Source: Actinokineospora sp. NBRC 105648 (lineage in GTDB: Bacteria; Actinomycetota; Actinomycetes; Mycobacteriales; Pseudonocardiaceae). From it: a stretch of 43,850 bases of DNA. This document shows, in pieces, positions 6,679-14,052 of this stretch; position 1 is the stretch's first letter; the number at the start of each line of letters is the position of its first letter. A model generated the notes under the pieces. That model saw nothing but the letters and a program-made list of their open reading frames with translations. It had not been told where the DNA came from and did not search any database. The stretch lies in assembly GCF_030269645.1 (NCBI RefSeq), contig NZ_BSTR01000060.1, positions 1-43,850 on the forward strand, written 5' to 3'. Both the position numbers and the translations under genes were made by a program.

Positions 6679-9177
6679 GTGGCAGGACAGCCGCCGCGCC
6701 GGGGAGAGCTGCGCATCTACCTCGGCGCGGCGCCCGGCGTGGGCAAGACGTTCGCGATGCTCGGTGAGGCGCACCGGCGGGTCGAACGCGGGACCGACGT
6801 GGTCGTCGCCCTGGTCGAGACGCACGGGCGGGACAAGACCGCGGCCCTGGTCGACGGCCTGGAGGTACTGCCGCGCAGGCACACCGAGCACCGCGGGCAC
6901 GCCCTGGAGGAGCTCGACATCGATGCGGTGCTGGCGCGTGCGCCGGAGGTGGCCGTGGTCGACGAACTCGCGCACACCAACGTGCCCGGCTCGCGCAACG
7001 CCAAGCGGTGGCAGGACGTCGAGGAGCTCCTCGCGGCGGGCATCGATGTGCTCTCGACGGTCAACGTGCAGCACCTGGCGAGCCTCAACGACGTCGTCGA
7101 GCGGATCACCGGCGTGCCGCAGCAGGAGACCGTGCCCGACGAGGTGGTGCGCCGGGCCGAGCAGATCGAGCTGGTCGACATCACCCCGGAGGCACTGCGC
7201 CGCAGGCTCGCGCACGGCAACGTCTACCCGGCCCGGCGGATCGACGCCGCGCTGGGCAACTACTTCCGGCCCGGCAACCTCACCGCGCTGCGCGAGCTGG
7301 CGCTGCTGTGGGTGGCCGACCAGGTGGACGTCGCGCTGCGCCGCTACCGGGCCGAGCAGCAGATCACCGACACCTGGGAGGCGCGCGAGCGGGTCGTCGT
7401 GGCGATCACCGGTGGCCCGGAGAGCGAGACCCTGATCCGCCGCGGTAGCCGGATCGCCGCGCGGGCGGGCGCGGAGCTGATGGTGCTGACCGTGCTGCGC
7501 GGTGACGGTCTCGCGGGGATAGCGCCGCAGGAGACCGCGCGCTACCGGACACTCGCCGAGGACGTCGGCGCCACCTTCCACTCGGTGGTGGGCGACGACG
7601 TGCCCGTCGCGCTGCTGGACTTCGCCCGCGGTGTCAACGCGACGCAACTCGTCATCGGCACCTCCCGCCGCTCACGGATGGCGCGGTTGTTCGACGAGGG
7701 CATCGGCGCGGCCGTCGTCAGCCGCTCCGGTCCGATCGACGTGCACATGGTTACCCACGACGAGTCCGGTGACGGTCTGCGCGCGCGGCTCACCGGGAGC
7801 CCGCTCGCGCCCACGCGTCGGGCCATCGGGTGGACGTTGGCGCTGACCGCGCCCGCCTTGGCGACGTTGATCGGTGTGGTGCTGCGCGAGGAACTGATCC
7901 TGTCGACCAACGTGGTCGACTACGTCCTCGCGACTGTTGCGGTTGCGCTCGTCGGCGGGCTCGGTCCGGCGTTGCTGGCGTCAGTGCTTTCCGGCGTGCT
8001 CTTGAACTTCTTCTTCACTGAACCGCTCTACACGCTGACGGTCAACGCACAGCAGAACGTCGTCACCTTGGTCGCGATGGTCGTTGTCGCTGTCCTGGTC
8101 GCTCTTGTGGTCGACACCGCCGCGCGGCGCGCAACGCAGGCAGCGCGGGCCCGTACGGAGGCTGCACTTCTGGCCTCTTACGCGCGCACCGTACTCACTC
8201 ACCCACACCCTCTAGAGCGCTTGCTGGAGAAGGTGCAGGAGAATTTCTCCCTCACTTCCGTGGCCCTCTTGGAGAAACGGGACGGCAAGTGGCATCGGGT
8301 CGCGTGTACCGGGCCGTCACCGTGCGACGAACCGGACGAGGCAGACGTGGATGTGCCGGTAACCCAAGAGGTCCACTTAGCACTGCGCGGCCGCAGACTC
8401 CCCGCTTCAGACCGAGGCGTCCTGGAAGCCGTTGCGGGTCAGGCTCTCTTAGCCCTCCGGCAGCAGCGGATGGCCGTCGAAACCGACACCGCCCGTCGCC
8501 GCGCGGAGACCACCGAACTGCGCACCGCCCTGCTCTCCGCCGTCGGTCATGACCTGCGCACGCCGCTGACCTCGATCAAGGCCGCTGCGGGGAGCCTGCG
8601 CGCCCCCGATCTCCAACTGTCTGAAGAGGACACAGCGGAGTTGCTGGCGACCGTCGAGGAGTCCGCCGACCGGCTCACCGGCCTGGTCGACAACCTGCTC
8701 GACTCCTCCCGCCTGGCCACCGGCGCCGTCGCACCCAGCCTGCGCGCCGTGACCTACGACGAGGTCGTCGCCCGCGCCCTGGCCGGGCTGGACGGCTGGG
8801 CGGGCGTCGAGGTCGACGTCGACGAGCTGCTCCCGCCGGTGCTCGCCGACCCGGGCCTGCTCGAACGGGTGGTCGCCAACGTGGTGGACAACGCCCTGCG
8901 GCACGGCGGCCCCGAGGTCGCGATTCGGGCCAGCGTGCACGCCGACCGCGCCGAGCTGCGCGTCGTCGACCACGGCCCCGGCCTGCCCAAGGGGACCGCC
9001 GACACCGCCTTCGCCCCGTTCCAGCGCCTCGGCGACCGCGACGCCACCCCCGGCGTCGGACTGGGCCTGTCGGTGGCCAAGGGCTTCACCGAGGCGATGG
9101 GCGGCACCATCCGCGCCGAGGACACCCCGGGCGGCGGGCTTACCGTGGTGGTGTCGCTACCGGTGGAGGTCCCGTGA
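6679..9177 (+). CDS. kdpD: Osmosensitive K+ channel histidine kinase KdpD
   Basis: An 832-residue sensor kinase. The GTG at 6679 follows GGAG at 6671-6674. The N-terminal KdpD domain has Walker A GAAPGVGKT (residues 16-24) and a Walker-B-like VAVVDELAHTN. A universal-stress-type domain follows (about 235-360), then four membrane helices (about 395-490), a GAF-like region, the dimerisation/His domain with GHDLRTPL (His about 624), and a HATPase domain with NVVDNALRHGG, DHGPGL and GLGLSVAKG. It phosphorylates KdpE when K+ is limiting. Two rare TTA leucine codons occur at 8377 (codon 567) and 8449 (codon 591), in a stretch (about 7840-8460) with looser codon choice than the flanks. Confidence 0.96.
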   Translation: MAGQPPRRGELRIYLGAAPGVGKTFAMLGEAHRRVERGTDVVVALVETHGRDKTAALVDGLEVLPRRHTEHRGHALEELDIDAVLARAPEVAVVDELAHTNVPGSRNAKRWQDVEELLAAGIDVLSTVNVQHLASLNDVVERITGVPQQETVPDEVVRRAEQIELVDITPEALRRRLAHGNVYPARRIDAALGNYFRPGNLTALRELALLWVADQVDVALRRYRAEQQITDTWEARERVVVAITGGPESETLIRRGSRIAARAGAELMVLTVLRGDGLAGIAPQETARYRTLAEDVGATFHSVVGDDVPVALLDFARGVNATQLVIGTSRRSRMARLFDEGIGAAVVSRSGPIDVHMVTHDESGDGLRARLTGSPLAPTRRAIGWTLALTAPALATLIGVVLREELILSTNVVDYVLATVAVALVGGLGPALLASVLSGVLLNFFFTEPLYTLTVNAQQNVVTLVAMVVVAVLVALVVDTAARRATQAARARTEAALLASYARTVLTHPHPLERLLEKVQENFSLTSVALLEKRDGKWHRVACTGPSPCDEPDEADVDVPVTQEVHLALRGRRLPASDRGVLEAVAGQALLALRQQRMAVETDTARRRAETTELRTALLSAVGHDLRTPLTSIKAAAGSLRAPDLQLSEEDTAELLATVEESADRLTGLVDNLLDSSRLATGAVAPSLRAVTYDEVVARALAGLDGWAGVEVDVDELLPPVLADPGLLERVVANVVDNALRHGGPEVAIRASVHADRAELRVVDHGPGLPKGTADTAFAPFQRLGDRDATPGVGLGLSVAKGFTEAMGGTIRAEDTPGGGLTVVVSLPVEVP

Positions 9178-9857
9178 CCAAGGTGCTCGTCGTCGACGAC
9201 GAACCGCAGATCGTCCGCGCCCTGCGGATCAACCTCACCGCCCGCGGCTACGACGTCCTCACCGCCCACGACGGCACCGCCGCCCTGCGCGCGGCAGCCG
9301 AGGGCAGACCGGACGTGGTCGTCCTGGACCTCGGCCTACCCGACATCGACGGCGCCGAGGTCATCGAGGGCCTGCGCGGCTGGACGGCGGTACCGATCAT
9401 CGTCCTGTCCGCCCGCACCGACTCCGCCGACAAGGTCCGCGCACTCGACGCGGGCGCCGACGACTACGTCACCAAACCCTTCGGCATGGACGAACTCCTC
9501 GCCCGCCTCCGCGCGGCCGTCCGCCGTGGCGCCGCATCGGTCCCCGGCACCGAACAGGCCGTCGTCGAGACCAGCTCGTTCACCGTCGACCTCGCCGCCA
9601 AGAAGGTCTGGCGCGCGGAAGCGGAGGTGCACCTGACGCCCACCGAATGGGGAATGCTGGAGGTGCTGGTCCGCAACCGGGGCCGATTGGTCGCGCAGAA
9701 GCAACTGCTGCAAGAGGTCTGGGGACCCGCCTACGCCAACGAGTCGCACTACCTACGCGTCTACATGGCCCAACTGCGCCGCAAACTGGAACCGAACCCC
9801 GCCCGCCCCGCACACCTGATCACCGAACCAGGAATGGGCTACCGCTTCGAGCTCTAG
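9174..9857 (+). CDS. kdpE: Response regulator KdpE
   Basis: A 227-residue OmpR/PhoB-class regulator. The receiver domain (about 1-115) has the acidic pair D8-D9, phospho-acceptor D52 in VVVLDLGLPD, and the conserved Lys in DDYVTKPF. The C-terminal winged helix (about 130-225) has HLTPTEWGMLEVL and YLRVYMAQLRRKLE. The GTG start overlaps the kdpD stop by 4 nt. With KdpD it should activate the kdp operon; the phased repeats at 2038-2095 are the candidate target. It is the last gene of the operon. Confidence 0.96.
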   Translation: MTKVLVVDDEPQIVRALRINLTARGYDVLTAHDGTAALRAAAEGRPDVVVLDLGLPDIDGAEVIEGLRGWTAVPIIVLSARTDSADKVRALDAGADDYVTKPFGMDELLARLRAAVRRGAASVPGTEQAVVETSSFTVDLAAKKVWRAEAEVHLTPTEWGMLEVLVRNRGRLVAQKQLLQEVWGPAYANESHYLRVYMAQLRRKLEPNPARPAHLITEPGMGYRFEL

Positions 9858-9971
9858 TTCCTGTCCCGGAACTGCGGCACCCACCCTGCCGGAATGCCAA
9901 CCCCATCCCGCTCCACCTCAACATCAACCCGTCCTGCCCGCCCCCGCTGGAACGCAACTCCCACAACATAA
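9858..9971. other. C-rich, G-poor 3' region of kdpE
   Basis: This is non-coding. The plus strand is strikingly rich in C and poor in G (many CCC and CCACC runs), especially at about 9880-9965. A G-poor C-rich transcript immediately after a stop codon resembles a Rho-utilisation region. It leads directly into long hairpin copy 2. Confidence 0.5.
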
Positions 9972-10116
9972 TGCTCGATCTGGTGGACTTGCTTTGTCTG
10001 GGGAGAAAAGAGGCGCTAGCCTGGCCCAGGCGGTGGGTATCCCTTTCCCACCCGCTTTACCCACGGCGCCTCTTTTCTTAGGGGCCCCAGACAAAGCAAG
10101 TCCACCAGATCGAGCA
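9972..10116 (+). repeat. Long hairpin element copy 2
   Basis: A 145-bp element. Outer arms 9972-10003 and 10085-10116 pair perfectly over 32 bp. The inner arms 10004-10016 (AGAAAAGAGGCGC) and 10066-10078 pair perfectly over 13 bp. The only interruption is a one-sided 6-nt bulge, TAGGGG, at 10079-10084, so the right side reads TAGGGGCCCC. The 49-nt loop (10017-10065) contains CCTGGCCCAGG and a second local stem GTGGG/CCCAC. It lies between the 3' ends of convergent genes (kdpE and the CAP protein). No poly-U tract follows, so it is not a standard intrinsic terminator. Copies 1 and 3 share the layout. Confidence 0.9.
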
Positions 10117-10150
10117 CACCGCATTCCCGGGCACCCCGAAGAGCCCGAAA

Positions 10151-10894
10151 CTACCGCCCGAACACCTGCGTCCAATAGAACCCGTTGGCCACGAACCCCA
10201 GCCCCATCGTCTTCAGCCCGCAGTTCAAGATGTTCGCCCGGTGCCCAGACGACCCCATCCACGCGCTCATCACCTGGGCGGCCGTGCGCTGCCCCTTGGC
10301 GATGTTCTCCGCGCCCGGGCTCGGGTACCCGGCCGCCTTGGCGCGGTCGACGAAGGTGCGCCCGTCCAGGCTGGTGTGCGAGAAGTAGTTCTGCGCCGCC
10401 ATGTCCTCGCTGTGCCCCTGCCCCGCCGCGTTGAGCCGGGCGTCGATGGCCAGTGGCGCGCAGCCAGCCTTGGCGCGCTCGTCGTTGGTGATCGCCAAGA
10501 CCTGGCCCGGCATCGAGGTGTCCGCAGGCGGTTTGGGCGCCGTGGTCGTCGGCTTGACCACCGTGGTCGCGGTCGCCGTGGGTTTCGGCTGCGTGGTCGC
10601 AGTCGTGCTCGGCGCACTGGTGGTCGGCGCCGCGCTCGGGGTGGTGGTCGTCGTCGTGGGCTCGGCGGTGGAGCTGGGTGGGGTGCCGGTCGGCGACGCC
10701 GAGGGGTCAGCTGTCGTGGGCGCCGAGGGCGTGGGGGTGGTGGTGCGCTCCAGCACGTCGAGGGCGACCTGGTCGGGGGTGCCGTCGGCCACCTGCGGGG
10801 CGGACACCACCGTGCTCACCCCGGCCGTTCCGGCCCCAACCGCGAGGGCCACGAGCACGGCGGGTACCACTCCGGTCCGACGACGTCGTGTCAC
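10151..10894 (-). CDS. Secreted CAP-domain protein with Thr/Pro linker
   Basis: About 247 residues. The N-terminus is basic (VTRRRR) with one hydrophobic helix (signal peptide or anchor), followed by a long Thr/Pro/Ser/Ala linker (about residues 45-120) and a C-terminal CAP/SCP-like domain (about 125-247). CAP hallmarks are NDERAKAGCAPL, GHSEDMAAQNYFSHTSLDG, GENIAKG and SSGHRANILN, with conserved His and Glu residues in the cleft. CAP proteins are extracellular; bacterial members are mostly of unknown activity. Two GTG starts are possible: 10912 and 10894. I prefer 10894, because a TACGTT -10-like box at 10908-10903 would start transcription within a few bases of it, giving a leaderless mRNA. 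Confidence 0.88.
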   Translation of the reverse strand: MTRRRRTGVVPAVLVALAVGAGTAGVSTVVSAPQVADGTPDQVALDVLERTTTPTPSAPTTADPSASPTGTPPSSTAEPTTTTTTPSAAPTTSAPSTTATTQPKPTATATTVVKPTTTAPKPPADTSMPGQVLAITNDERAKAGCAPLAIDARLNAAGQGHSEDMAAQNYFSHTSLDGRTFVDRAKAAGYPSPGAENIAKGQRTAAQVMSAWMGSSGHRANILNCGLKTMGLGFVANGFYWTQVFGR

Positions 10895-10898
10895 GGTT

Positions 10899-10912
10899 CG
10901 GCAACGTACCAC
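10899..10912 (-). promoter_or_regulatory. Shared promoter-like motif in front of the CAP gene
   Basis: On the minus strand the 14 bases GTGGTACGTTGCCG are identical to 11480-11467, upstream of the neighbouring stalk-protein gene. The motif includes TACGTT, matching the actinobacterial -10 pattern TANNNT. I find no clear -35 match at either copy. The two genes may share a regulator or sigma factor. Confidence 0.45.
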
Positions 10913-10951
10913 TAACGGGTGAATCGCGGATCCCCGTCCGCACGGAACGTG

Positions 10952-11425
10952 TCAGCCGCTGGGCGGGGGTGACGACGGGGCCGTCGTGGTGGTCGTGGTC
11001 GGCGGGGGTGACGACTGGGACGTCCGGGTGGTGGTGGTCGTCGTGGTCGTCGGCGGCTTCGGCTGGGTGGTCGTGGTGTTCCCCGGGGCGGGCCGCTTGG
11101 TGGTCGTCGTGGTCGTCGTGGTGCCCGGCTCGACGGGGACGGTGGTGGTCGTCGTCTCCGGCGTGGTGGTGGTCGTCGTGTCGGTGGTGGTGGTCTCCGA
11201 CGTGGTGGTCGGAGCGCTCGACGTGGTCGTCGTGGTCGTGGTCGCCACGACCTTCACCTGCTGGTTCCCCGGGGATCCCGCGTCGCTCTCGCCGGTGGCG
11301 AGCGCCGCCACGGCCGCGAACACGGTGGAGAGCACGATCCCCGCCACACCCAGGATCGCGTAGGGCGCGCGGCGCTGGCCGCTGCCGGGTGCGGACTCCT
11401 CGACGGGGTCGATCGGCTCGGACAT
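10952..11425 (-). CDS. Membrane-anchored Thr-rich stalk protein
   Basis: A 157-residue protein of unknown function. The ATG at 11425 has GGAGGT about 10 nt upstream; a longer in-frame start at 11551 has no such site and reads into the promoter region. Residues about 1-20 are acidic and cytoplasmic, 21-43 form one membrane helix (YAILGVAGIVLSTVFAAVAA), and from about 60 to the end the chain is almost only Thr with Pro, Ser and a few Glu/Lys. This is the composition of an O-mannosylated, cell-wall-spanning stalk. No globular domain follows. The repetitive ACC/ACG codons give long reading frames on other strands, but the start site and membrane helix support this frame. Confidence 0.65.
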   Translation of the reverse strand: MSEPIDPVEESAPGSGQRRAPYAILGVAGIVLSTVFAAVAALATGESDAGSPGNQQVKVVATTTTTTTSSAPTTTSETTTTDTTTTTTPETTTTTVPVEPGTTTTTTTTKRPAPGNTTTTQPKPPTTTTTTTTRTSQSSPPPTTTTTTAPSSPPPSG

Positions 11426-11466
11426 GCGGGTCCTACCTCCCTGACGCAGCACAAGGCTTGTCGGCG

Positions 11467-11480
11467 CGGCAACGTACCAC
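11467..11480 (-). promoter_or_regulatory. Shared promoter-like motif in front of the stalk gene
   Basis: This is the second copy of GTGGTACGTTGCCG (minus strand), 42 bp upstream of the ATG at 11425. A TACGTT -10 box here would give a leader of about 40 nt containing the GGAGGT site. Confidence 0.45.
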
Positions 11481-11653
11481 CCGGCGTGGGACGCCGGTCG
11501 AACCACCCGGTCAATCCAGTGAATACCGGGCACGGGGCGCTGGTTGTTCACCGGACGTTCCGCGCCCGCCCGATCGCCGGTTGTTGTCCACCACTTGTCT
11601 GTACAGGCAGGCTAGCGCGGTACTCGCCGGACCCCAGTACCTGGAGGAACCCC

Positions 11654-13147
11654 TTGCGGCGAACCACCCTGTCAGCCGTCGTCGTCGGCCTCGCGGCCTT
11701 CGTCGGCACCCTGGCCGCCCCGACCGTCGGCCACGCTGCGGCCCACCCGCAGAAAGTCCTGTTCATCGGCATAGATGGCCTGCTCTTCGACAAGATCGCC
11801 CCGGCGGACGCGCCGACCCTGGATGGTCTGATCGCCTCGGGATCGGCAGCCAAGACCACCCTGTACGCCAACCCGATGGCGCCCACGCTGTCCGGTCCCG
11901 GGTGGGCCACGCTGGCCACCGGAACTTGGCCAGACAAGCACCGGGTGCTCAGCAACAGCTGGGGCACCACGACCAACCTGGCGACCTACCCCGACTTCCT
12001 CACCCGGTTGGAGCAGGCCAAGCCCGGCCTGTCCACTTTCGCCGCGGCCACCTGGGACCCGTTGGTCGACGACTCCGCGGGCAAGGCGATCTTCTCCGGG
12101 TCGGTCGACCTGCGGGTCAACGGCGCCAACGACACCGACACCACCGACCGCGCCGCCGCCCGGCTGCGCGACGTCGGCCCGGACGCGAGCGTGGTCGTGC
12201 TCGACGACGTCGACGCCGCGGGCCACAGCTGCGGTGCCGCGTCCACCTGCTACCTGAACGCGATCGCGACCACCGACCGCCGGGTCAAGCAGCTCATCGA
12301 CGCGGTCAAGGCCCGGCCGACCTACGCCGACGAGGACTGGACCTACCTGGTCAGCGCCGACCACGGCCACACCGACGCGGGCGGCCACGGCGGCGCCACC
12401 CCGCCGGAGCGCTCGTCGCTGATCATCCGCACCGGCCCGGGGGTCACCCCCGGCACGCCCGCGGTGGCGCCGAAGAACGTCGACGTGGCCGCCACGGTGC
12501 TCGCGCTGCACGGCGTGGCCATCCCGGCCGCGCTCGACGGCAAGGTCCTCGGCACCGCCACCGACGACCCATTCGACACCCTGATCGGTGCGCTCGGCGC
12601 CCGGGTCGACGAGACCGGCATCCCGGCCTCGGTCCGCGGCTGGACCAAGGCCACCCCGGCGGGCTGGTCGATCGACAACACCGGCCTGGGCACCGGCGGC
12701 GTCAGCGAGTGGCGCGGCTGGTCGTTCGCCACCGACGAGTTCTGGACCCGGACCGAGACGGGCCAGAGCCGCGAGACCAACGTGCGCGCCCGCGGCGTGT
12801 TCGCCGTCGCCGACTCCGACGAGTGGGCTGACAAGAGCTACTCCGGTTCGTTCAACAGCTCGCTGACCTCCCCCGCGTACCCGGTCGCGGGCAAGAGCAC
12901 CGCGACTATCGGCTTCAGCTCGCACTACCGCAAGGAGGGCAATGAGACCGCCACGGTCTCGGTGTCCTTCGACGGTGGTGCCGCCCGCACCGTGCTCACC
13001 TCCACCGGCGACGCCATCGCCAAGATCGAGTCGCTCCGGGTGGCCGTCCCCGCGGGCGCCGCGAAGATGACCGTCACCTGGCGCCTAGCCGGCGGTGTGA
13101 ACAACTGGTACTGGGCGGTCGACGCCCCGACGATCGCCACCGCCTGA
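11654..13147 (+). CDS. Secreted type I phosphodiesterase / alkaline phosphatase family protein
   Basis: About 497 residues. A TTG start at 11654 has GGAGG 6 nt upstream and yields a clean signal peptide (LRRTTLSAVVVGLAAFVGT... with a cut after GHAAA). The catalytic domain (about 30-330) has the first metal Asp in FIGIDGLLFD, the nucleophile region APTLSGPGWATLATG, VVLDDVDAAGHSCG, and the metal site SADHGHTDAGGHGG. This matches the alkaline phosphatase superfamily, NPP-like branch. The nucleophile position aligns with Ser of TLSG or the preceding Thr. A C-terminal beta-rich domain (about 345-497, ending WYWAVDAPTI) may bind carbohydrate or the cell surface. The substrate is unknown. Confidence 0.87.
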   Translation: MRRTTLSAVVVGLAAFVGTLAAPTVGHAAAHPQKVLFIGIDGLLFDKIAPADAPTLDGLIASGSAAKTTLYANPMAPTLSGPGWATLATGTWPDKHRVLSNSWGTTTNLATYPDFLTRLEQAKPGLSTFAAATWDPLVDDSAGKAIFSGSVDLRVNGANDTDTTDRAAARLRDVGPDASVVVLDDVDAAGHSCGAASTCYLNAIATTDRRVKQLIDAVKARPTYADEDWTYLVSADHGHTDAGGHGGATPPERSSLIIRTGPGVTPGTPAVAPKNVDVAATVLALHGVAIPAALDGKVLGTATDDPFDTLIGALGARVDETGIPASVRGWTKATPAGWSIDNTGLGTGGVSEWRGWSFATDEFWTRTETGQSRETNVRARGVFAVADSDEWADKSYSGSFNSSLTSPAYPVAGKSTATIGFSSHYRKEGNETATVSVSFDGGAARTVLTSTGDAIAKIESLRVAVPAGAAKMTVTWRLAGGVNNWYWAVDAPTIATA

Positions 13148-13196
13148 CCGCCACCGCCTGACCGCCTCCGACACGGGCCCGTGCCACCATGGGCCC

Positions 13197-13481
13197 GTGT
13201 CGGAGCAGGAGGACGTGCGGTTGACCGCCTGGGTGCGGGGCACCGTGCAGGGCGTGGGTTTCCGCTGGTGGACGCGCTCGCGGGCGCTGGGCCTCGGGCT
13301 GGTCGGCTGGGCTCGCAACGCCGCCGACGGCCGGGTCGAGGTGGTCGCCGAGGGACCCCGCGCGCGGTGCGCCGACCTGCTGGTCGAACTCCGGTCGGGC
13401 GGGACGCCGGGCACCGTGGCGGCGGTGGTCGAGCAGTGGGCGGCGGCGAAGGGGAACCTGACGGGGTTCGTCGAACGTTGA
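13197..13481 (+). CDS. acyP: Acylphosphatase
   Basis: A 94-residue enzyme that hydrolyses acyl phosphates. The family signature is clear: AWVRGTVQGVGFRWWT with catalytic Arg23, and GWARNAADGRVEVVAEG with catalytic Asn41. Length is typical (about 90). The GTG at 13197 starts the frame. In many actinobacteria acyP lies just before smc; here two regulatory genes intervene. Confidence 0.95.
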   Translation: MSEQEDVRLTAWVRGTVQGVGFRWWTRSRALGLGLVGWARNAADGRVEVVAEGPRARCADLLVELRSGGTPGTVAAVVEQWAAAKGNLTGFVER

Positions 13482-13497
13482 GTGGCCGGGTCCACAG

Positions 13498-13525
13498 TGA
13501 ACCGTCCGACCGTGGGAGGCGTAGG
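13498..13525 (+). promoter_or_regulatory. Candidate ECF-type autoregulatory promoter
   Basis: TGAACC at 13498-13503 and CGTAGG at 13520-13525 are separated by 16 bp. A GAAC-type -35 with a CGT -10 is characteristic of ECF sigma promoters, and ECF genes commonly control themselves. Transcription would start close to the GTG at 13534. Confidence 0.4.
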
Positions 13526-13533
13526 GCCTGAAC

Positions 13534-14052
13534 GTGGGGAGCACCCCGGAGCGGGGCGACCAGTTCGTCCGCGAGCTCTACAGCCGATACCGGCGACCGC
13601 TGCACGGGTACGTCCTGCGCGCGGTCGGCGGAGACCACCAGCGCGCCGAGGATGTCGTGCAGGAGACACTGTTGCGGGCGTGGCGCCACGCCGACTCGCT
13701 CGAGGCCGACAAGGCGGGCCCCTGGCTGTACACGGTCGCCAAGAACCTGGTGATCTCCGGCTACCGCAGGCAGAGCGCGCGGGTCGCCGAGGTCCCGATC
13801 GAGGGCACCGACCTGCCGCGTACCGGCGACCAGTTCGAGCAGGTGCTGCAGGGCTGGCAGGTGGCCGAGGCGATGCGCGCGCTCTCCCGCGACCACCGCG
13901 CCGTGATCGCCGAGCTGTTCTACCGCAGGCACACCGTCGCCGAGGCCGCCAAGGTCCTGGGCATCCCGGCGGGCACGGTCAAGTCGCGCTCGTTCTACGC
14001 GCTGCGCGCCCTGCGCGACGCACTGGAGGAGCGGGGGGTGACGGAGCTGTGA
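13534..14052 (+). CDS. ECF RNA polymerase sigma factor
   Basis: A 172-residue sigma-70 family protein with only regions 2 and 4. Region 2 (about 10-80) contains LYSRYRRPLHGYVLRAVGG, AEDVVQETLLRAWRH and AGPWLYTVAKNLV. Region 4 (about 115-165) contains MRALSRDHRAVIAELFYRR and the helix-turn-helix TVAEAAKVLGIPAGTVKSR. The GTG start is followed at the other end by a 4-nt overlap with a zinc-finger anti-sigma gene, the standard cognate pair. It resembles the SigL/SigK-like groups whose anti-sigma is membrane bound. The signal is unknown. Confidence 0.93.
   Translation: MGSTPERGDQFVRELYSRYRRPLHGYVLRAVGGDHQRAEDVVQETLLRAWRHADSLEADKAGPWLYTVAKNLVISGYRRQSARVAEVPIEGTDLPRTGDQFEQVLQGWQVAEAMRALSRDHRAVIAELFYRRHTVAEAAKVLGIPAGTVKSRSFYALRALRDALEERGVTEL

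Noticed and set aside
9972..10116. Standard intrinsic terminator for kdpE
   Set aside because: The stem is far longer than usual, has a 49-nt loop and is not followed by a T-run on either strand. A Rho-linked role remains possible.
9924..10434. Open frames across hairpin copy 2 on both strands containing peptides like FLGAPDKAS and GAPKKRGA
   Set aside because: They come from reading the palindrome itself. Similar peptides appear at copy 3, on both strands, so the similarity is DNA-level, not protein-level.
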